Shown here one piece after another: positions 14,255 through 18,442 of a stretch of 18,442 nt of DNA. The notes under the pieces are model-generated. The model was not told where the DNA came from, did no database searches, and worked only from the letters and a program-made list of their open reading frames with translations. The stretch is from the NCBI GenBank assembly GCA_024640445.1, contig JAHEEZ010000052.1, positions 1 to 18,442 of the forward strand, given 5' to 3'. The position numbers were made by a program, and so were the translations under genes. Positions within the stretch are counted from its first letter, which is position 1. Each line of letters begins with the position of its first letter. The DNA comes from Acidobacteriota bacterium. Lineage in GTDB: Bacteria; Acidobacteriota; Blastocatellia; Pyrinomonadales; Pyrinomonadaceae.

Positions 14255-15357
14255 AACGGATAATTGCCCAGGCAAGAAAGGAACTGACTCAGGTGGCAAG
14301 GGACCGTCTGACGCTTGTGCTGGCGCTCGTACTGCCGCTCGCGCTTTTGGCGCTGAACGGCGAGGCGATATCGCTTTCGGTCACCAACCTCCCGATCGTG
14401 ATCCAGGACCTCGATTCCACCCCGACCTCCCGCCGACTCGCCGATGCGTTCCGGAATTCCCTGACGTTTCGGGTGATCGAGCTTCCGGCGGGAGAACAGC
14501 CGGAAAAAGCGCTTCTGGAGAACCGGGCGCGGGCAGCGGTGATCATTCCTCAAAAATTTGAACGCGACCTTTCCCGTGGCGTAGTGGCCGAAACGCAAAT
14601 ACTTGTTGACGCCAGCGACGCGAACACCGCTAACGTGATGCGCGGCTCCGCGAACGGTGTTGTGAAGAACTTCTCGCTTTCGCTCTTGGAAAGAAAACCG
14701 ATTCTGCCGATCAAGGCGGAGACGCGGCTTTGGTTCAATCCGGGCAGGGAGTCGCGGGAATACATCGTCCCGAGCATGCTCGCCGTCGGACTCGCCCTGT
14801 TCCCTCCTCTGCTAGCGGCGCTGGCAATGTCGCGCGAGGGCGAGCAAAAGACGATCCTGCAGGTCTATGTATCGAGCATTTCGGCAAGTGAATACCTGCT
14901 CGGGAAGATACTCGCATACCTGGCGATCGCGCTCGTCGAGTGGTTTCTGTGCCTGATACTGGCGTATTTCCTGTGGGGACTCGGAGTGCGTGGGGATCCT
15001 ACGCCTCTGATCGTATGCACCGTGATCTATCTCGCCACGAACGTATGTTTCGGGACGATGGTCGGAGTCGCGATCCCCAATCAGGCCGCAGCGATCCAGG
15101 CGGTTCAGATCGTGGGATTCCTGTTGTCTTACCTTCTCTCGGGCGCGATCTTTCCGATCTCCAACATTCCGCCCGCGATCCGCTGGATCTCGAACCTGAT
15201 ACCCGCCCGGTATTACATCGATGTCGTGCGCGATACCCTTGTTCGGGGAAGCGGCTGGGACGGCCTGATCGCGGTCCCGTTCGCACTTTCCGCGATCGGT
15301 CTGTTCTTTTTCACCGTCGCCTGGCTAAAGACCAGGAAGATGCAGATCAACGCCTGA
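14251..15357 (+). CDS. ABC-2 type permease, first subunit (YbhS-like)
   Basis: The protein has 368 residues. The ATG at 14251 overlaps the ATPase stop (ATGA), which fixes the start; a longer frame from 14059 would run inside the ATPase gene. Layout is typical ABC-2: a short cytoplasmic amphipathic start (MKRIIAQARKELTQVARDRL), a first membrane helix (about 21-36), a large extracytoplasmic domain (about 37-175: VIQDLDSTPTSRRLADAF, RAAVIIPQKFERDL), then five helices from about 180. The conserved coupling segment MSREGEQKTILQVYVSSIS follows the second helix, and the helices end near LFFFTVAWLKTRK. It pairs with the next gene product to form the transmembrane pore. Confidence 0.92.
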   Translation: MKRIIAQARKELTQVARDRLTLVLALVLPLALLALNGEAISLSVTNLPIVIQDLDSTPTSRRLADAFRNSLTFRVIELPAGEQPEKALLENRARAAVIIPQKFERDLSRGVVAETQILVDASDANTANVMRGSANGVVKNFSLSLLERKPILPIKAETRLWFNPGRESREYIVPSMLAVGLALFPPLLAALAMSREGEQKTILQVYVSSISASEYLLGKILAYLAIALVEWFLCLILAYFLWGLGVRGDPTPLIVCTVIYLATNVCFGTMVGVAIPNQAAAIQAVQIVGFLLSYLLSGAIFPISNIPPAIRWISNLIPARYYIDVVRDTLVRGSGWDGLIAVPFALSAIGLFFFTVAWLKTRKMQINA

Positions 15358-15362
15358 ACGCT

Positions 15363-16520
15363 ATGAACGACCTATCGCTATGGTTCGCGCTCTTCCTGAA
15401 GGAGTTACGGCAGATCGGCCGGAACCGCAGGCTGATCGTGATGCTCGTCATTCCTCCGACGATCAACATAGTCCTGTTCGGTTTCGCGCTGAACCCGACA
15501 GTCAGCGATCTTAAGCTCGGTGTTCTGGACGAGAGCAAGTCCGCGGAAAGCCGCGAACTCATATCGGCGATGACTGAAAGCCTGGCGTTCAAGGTCGCGA
15601 AATACTATTCCTCGAACGCGGAGATCTCGAACGATGTAGGCGCGGGCGATCTGAACGCAGCGCTGATAATTCCGTCTGATTTCGCGAAAAAAAGGGCGCG
15701 TGGCGAGACCGCGAAGGTGCAGCTGATCGTGGACGGCGTCGATTCGAACACCGCGACGATCGCCTCGGGCTACGCCTCGCGGATCATCGAAGCGCTAAAC
15801 GAAAAGATCATGTCCGGCAAACCGCCCGGCGGGGTATCGATCGCCGCGGTTAACGCTCCGGCGCCAAAGAAACAGCCTCGGGTCGAGGCGCGGGTCGCGC
15901 TCTTGTACAACACGGGACTTCAAACCTCCTGGTTCATCGTCACCGGCCTGATCGGGGCGCTTCTGGTTCTTCAGGGATCGATCGTTTCCGCCGCCTCGAT
16001 GGTGCGTGAGAAAGAGGTCGGCACCATCGAACAACTCCTGATGACTCCTGCGGAAGCGGGTCAGATCATCACCGCGAAGATCGCCCCTATATTCCTTTTG
16101 CTGACTTTCGACATAGCGTTATCGCTGACGGTGGCGAGGCTCGTGTTCGGCGTCCCGGTCCGCGGAAGCATCCTTCTGTTCTTCTTCTCGGGCTCGCTGT
16201 GCGTGCTGTCCGGTATCGGGATCGGCACTCTCATAGCGACGTTCACAAGTTCGCAGCAGCAGGCACAACTGATGAGCTTTTTCATCAATCCTCCGCTCGT
16301 GCTTCTGTCGGGTGCGACGACGCCGATCGAGGCGATGCCAGCGTGGCTCCAGCCGGTCACGTTACTGAATCCGGTCCGGCATTTCGCGGCTATTTCAAGG
16401 GGCATTCTGCTGAAAGGCACCGGGATCGAGATACTCTATCCCAACCTGCTTGCGCTGATCGGTTTCTGCATTCTTCTCGTGAGTATCAGCGCGTGGCAGT
16501 TCCGCAAGCAGTTGAGATAA
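15363..16520 (+). CDS. ABC-2 type permease, second subunit (YbhR-like)
   Basis: The protein has 385 residues, starting 5 bases after the first permease stop. The ribosome binding site is poor, so translation is probably coupled. The frame is open from further upstream (14940), but that part lies inside the previous gene. It has the same plan as its partner: MNDLSLWFALFLKELRQIGRNRR, first helix (LIVMLVIPPTINIVLFGFAL), an extracytoplasmic domain of about 150 residues (VLDESKSAESRELISAM, AALIIPSDFAKKRARGE), and five helices after TSWFIVTGLIGALLVLQGSI. The coupling motif MVREKEVGTIEQLLMTPAEA follows. It contains a proline/lysine stretch (NAPAPKKQPRVEARV) before the second helix. It ends the operon. 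Confidence 0.92.
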   Translation: MNDLSLWFALFLKELRQIGRNRRLIVMLVIPPTINIVLFGFALNPTVSDLKLGVLDESKSAESRELISAMTESLAFKVAKYYSSNAEISNDVGAGDLNAALIIPSDFAKKRARGETAKVQLIVDGVDSNTATIASGYASRIIEALNEKIMSGKPPGGVSIAAVNAPAPKKQPRVEARVALLYNTGLQTSWFIVTGLIGALLVLQGSIVSAASMVREKEVGTIEQLLMTPAEAGQIITAKIAPIFLLLTFDIALSLTVARLVFGVPVRGSILLFFFSGSLCVLSGIGIGTLIATFTSSQQQAQLMSFFINPPLVLLSGATTPIEAMPAWLQPVTLLNPVRHFAAISRGILLKGTGIEILYPNLLALIGFCILLVSISAWQFRKQLR

Positions 16521-16573
16521 CACCTCAATTTCCCGGACCTTCTCACAACATACGGCGGGGTATTCTCCTCATT

Positions 16574-16594
16574 CCGTTGCAAAATTGCCAACGG
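16574..16594 (+). terminator. Possible terminator after the export operon
   Basis: The arms ccgttg (16574-16579) and caacgg (16589-16594) form a 6-pair stem around caaaattgc. A short T-containing stretch (gtgtttctct) follows. A wider pairing, aacacctc (16519-16526) with gaggtgtt (16594-16601), encloses the region and starts at the operon's stop codon. It could terminate the operon or form the leader of the next gene. Support is modest. Confidence 0.35.
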
Positions 16595-16664
16595 AGGTGT
16601 TTCTCTACCAAAGAACTTCTACGGCCGGCGCTTCCGGTTAGCGAAGGAGAACTGAGGGATACTT

Positions 16665-17540
16665 ATGAGACTGACAGTTGCGTTCGCGGTCTTGCTGTTG
16701 ATCACGACAGGCGTCGCGTTCGCGCAAGAGAAGAATTATACGGAAGAGTGGAAGGATTTCGGGACGAAGCTGATACGTAAAGAGAAATCGTTTCAGAAGG
16801 CCGGGCCCCTGAATGAAACGCGTTTTGGCTTTGAACCCGCTGAATTCGAGTCCGAAGGGATGAAGCTCAAGGCGCTTTTGAACAAGTCGGCTGTGCAAGG
16901 ATCCGCGAAGGCTCCTGCCGTGGTTTTTCTGCACGGCGGATTTGCGTTGACCTATGGCCAGCTTGAATACGCGAAAGCTTTTGCAGACGCTGGTTTCGTG
17001 GTCCTTGCGCCATCGTGGCGCGGCGAGAATGACAATCCCGGCTACTTCGAGCTTTTCTTCGGCGAGGTAAGGGACGCAAAGGCGGCGGTCAGGTGGCTGG
17101 CGGAGAAGGATTATGTTGATCCGAAAAGGATCTATGCTTTCGGATGGAGCGTCGGAGGCGGTATATCGATGAACCTGAGCCTTCACGACGATCTGCCTTT
17201 GAAACTGACCGGCAGCAGCGCAGGCGTTTACGACCTTGACCTGATAAAGTCCTGGGCGACCGAGGACGATTACATCAAGTTCCCGTACGACTACAAGAAC
17301 GAGCGCGAAAACTATTTCCGCCTGCCCGTTTACAACCTCACGAAGATGGTGAGGCCTCATATCACGTACATTGGAAAAGAGGACGGGTTCGCCGAGGCAA
17401 GTTCCTTGATCGACGGCCTATTCAAACCCGGAGAGACGAAACTGAAGCTGATCGGATTGGAGGGAGACCATGAGTCAAGTCTTCCGGCCGCGATCGCGAG
17501 GTTCATAAACGCGATCGGACAGCTCGAAAAGGCGGACTGA
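16665..17540 (+). CDS. Exported alpha/beta-hydrolase (dienelactone-hydrolase/S9 peptidase-like)
   Basis: The protein has 291 residues. A signal peptide covers 1-20 (MRLTVAFAVLLLITTGVAFA before Q21). The alpha/beta-hydrolase core shows the oxyanion motif HGG (90-92), the strand-turn GFVVLAPSWRG (110-120), and the nucleophile elbow GWSVGG (160-165, Ser162). D240 (IGKEDGF) is the probable acid and H269 (EGDHESS) the probable base. The DAKAAVRWLAEKDYVDPKRIYAFGWS run is typical of dienelactone-hydrolase and prolyl-oligopeptidase-type enzymes. The substrate is not predictable; ester or peptide hydrolysis outside the cytoplasm is expected. The ATG at 16665 has GAGGGA 5 bases upstream. It lies 144 bases after the export operon and 39 bases before the next hydrolase gene. 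Confidence 0.85.
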   Translation: MRLTVAFAVLLLITTGVAFAQEKNYTEEWKDFGTKLIRKEKSFQKAGPLNETRFGFEPAEFESEGMKLKALLNKSAVQGSAKAPAVVFLHGGFALTYGQLEYAKAFADAGFVVLAPSWRGENDNPGYFELFFGEVRDAKAAVRWLAEKDYVDPKRIYAFGWSVGGGISMNLSLHDDLPLKLTGSSAGVYDLDLIKSWATEDDYIKFPYDYKNERENYFRLPVYNLTKMVRPHITYIGKEDGFAEASSLIDGLFKPGETKLKLIGLEGDHESSLPAAIARFINAIGQLEKAD

Positions 17541-17557
17541 GATCCGAGGGATCTCAG
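17537..17557 (+). terminator. Perfect hairpin spanning the hydrolase stop codon
   Basis: The sequence ctgagatcc (17537-17545) pairs perfectly with ggatctcag (17549-17557) around gag. The TGA stop (17538-17540) lies in the left arm. No T-run follows, so an intrinsic terminator is unlikely. It may set the ratio of the two hydrolases or stabilise the upstream mRNA. It ends 22 bases before the next ATG. Confidence 0.45.
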
Positions 17558-17579
17558 ATCACTGCCGGCGGAATTCAAT

Positions 17580-18442
17580 ATGAAACTCAAACTGACGTTG
17601 ATCACGATCGTTTTGTCGGCGTACACCGTTCTTGGTGCGGGCGGACCCGCGCAGCGGACGGGCGACTGTTCCTTCCTCAAAGGTTTTAAGGATACGGCAA
17701 GGCTGAAATGCGGCACACTCGAAGTACCCGAGGACCACGACAACCCGAAAGGCAGGAAGATCAAGATCTCCTACGTGATCGTGAATGCAAAGGGCGAAAA
17801 CCCGAAACCCGATCCTGTTATTTACTTTTCCGGCGGTCCGGGCGGCGGAAGCATTGGCCCGGGACTCGTGGGCTTTCTCGGCAACAGCGTGCTGGGCGAA
17901 ACGCGGGACATCATCATCTTCGATCAGAGAGGCATTCAGTTCTCCAGCGCTCTGCCGGACATCGGCAAGGCGGTGTTTGACGCGATGGCGGCCGATACGG
18001 ATATGTCGGGAGAAAGGAAGCTGATCTCGAAGGTGCTGAAGGAATACAGGGCGAAAGCGGACGCGGAGGGAATCGACCTGGGAGACTACAACTCCATCCA
18101 GAACGCCCGCGATGTCGGTGTGATGATGGAGAAACTGGGTTACGCCAAGTACGACCTATACGGAGTTTCATACGGGACGCGCCTTGCCCGGCTCCTTGTG
18201 GATCTTTATCCGGAAAGGATCAATTCGGTCACCTTCGAATCGCCCAATCTGATGACCGACGATTTTCTGGTCGACCGGATGAAGAGCTTCTCTTCATCGG
18301 CAGAAAAGGTGTTCGCCGCCTGTGAGGCGGACAAGACCTGCGCGACAAAGCATCCGGGACTCCGCGATGAGTACGTGAAAGTGGTCGATTCGCTAAAGAA
18401 GCGGTCGCTCGCGGTCCCCCTGGACGGCATCGTTTTCCACAT
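17580..18442 (+). CDS. Exported S33/TAP-like alpha/beta-hydrolase peptidase (partial, 3' end outside window)
   Basis: The frame is open from the ATG at 17580 to the window end, giving 287 residues with no stop. The N-terminus looks like a signal peptide (MKLKLTLITIVLSAYTVLGA). The mature part has the pattern of the tripeptidyl-aminopeptidase/proline-iminopeptidase group: CGTLEVPEDHDNPKGRKIKISYVI (44-67), oxyanion loop FSGGPGGGS (83-91), IIIFDQRG (111-118) and the nucleophile elbow YGVSYGT (194-200, Ser197). The lid region after FESPN has paired cysteines (C248, C254). The catalytic Asp and His would lie beyond the window. Such enzymes release N-terminal peptides or amino acids in the periplasm or outside. 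A weak GGCGGA lies about 8 bases before the ATG. It probably forms a short unit with the hydrolase upstream. Confidence 0.85.
   Translation, partial: MKLKLTLITIVLSAYTVLGAGGPAQRTGDCSFLKGFKDTARLKCGTLEVPEDHDNPKGRKIKISYVIVNAKGENPKPDPVIYFSGGPGGGSIGPGLVGFLGNSVLGETRDIIIFDQRGIQFSSALPDIGKAVFDAMAADTDMSGERKLISKVLKEYRAKADAEGIDLGDYNSIQNARDVGVMMEKLGYAKYDLYGVSYGTRLARLLVDLYPERINSVTFESPNLMTDDFLVDRMKSFSSSAEKVFAACEADKTCATKHPGLRDEYVKVVDSLKKRSLAVPLDGIVFH

Noticed and set aside
14940..15362. Upstream extension of the second permease
   Set aside because: It overlaps the first permease gene and encodes arginine/serine-rich sequence unlike any permease. The real start is 15363.
1..18442. CRISPR arrays, tRNA or rRNA genes, transposases, phage genes
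   Set aside because: I looked on both strands and saw no regularly spaced repeats, cloverleaf or rRNA-like stretches, and no mobile-element proteins.

Overview
The window most resembles a chromosomal stretch from an Acidobacteriota member, possibly Blastocatellia/Pyrinomonadaceae. This is an inference from gene content: a very large Oar-type TonB-dependent receptor with an N-terminal carboxypeptidase-regulatory-like domain, winged-helix/TPR membrane regulators next to it, many Sec/Tat-exported proteins, and intergenic cacggatgaacac-type repeats. I see no rRNA, tRNA, transposase, integrase or CRISPR array, and the coding sequence looks intact throughout. The window cuts genes at both ends (1-216 and 17580-18442).

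Region 1 (1-8806) is a regulator/outer-membrane cassette. The tail of a winged-helix/TPR-type regulator (1-216, +) is followed on the opposite strand by a 1260-residue TonB-dependent receptor (350-4132, -) and a secreted right-handed beta-helix protein with a Tat-like signal (4560-6110, -). A second, complete winged-helix/TM/TPR regulator (6482-8806, +) is divergent from the beta-helix gene. The C-termini of the two regulators are about 59% identical over 64 residues, so the receptor and beta-helix genes sit between two paralogous regulators. The intergenic segments hold several exact inverted repeats that could be operators or hairpins.

Region 2 (8807-10330) has a shared bidirectional terminator, a 363-residue exported cysteine-containing protein of unknown function (8868-9959, -), and a 371-base non-coding stretch with palindromic repeat-type sequence.

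Region 3 (10331-16520, +) is a tight five-gene operon: TetR regulator, HlyD-type membrane-fusion protein, ABC ATPase with two fused nucleotide-binding domains, and two ABC-2 permeases. Gene order and domain make-up match the E. coli cecR-ybhG-ybhF-ybhS-ybhR drug/cation export locus. Two ATGA stop/start overlaps and a 5-base gap imply translational coupling. No TolC-like outer-membrane partner is encoded here.

Region 4 (16521-18442, +) has two unrelated exported alpha/beta-hydrolases: a dienelactone-hydrolase-like protein and the start of an S33/TAP-like peptidase. A perfect hairpin spanning the first gene's stop codon separates them.

Nothing here is clearly a wholly new system. The best leads are the regulator-flanked receptor/beta-helix cassette with its palindromes, the one-sided degeneracy of the dual ATPase, and the exported cysteine protein.
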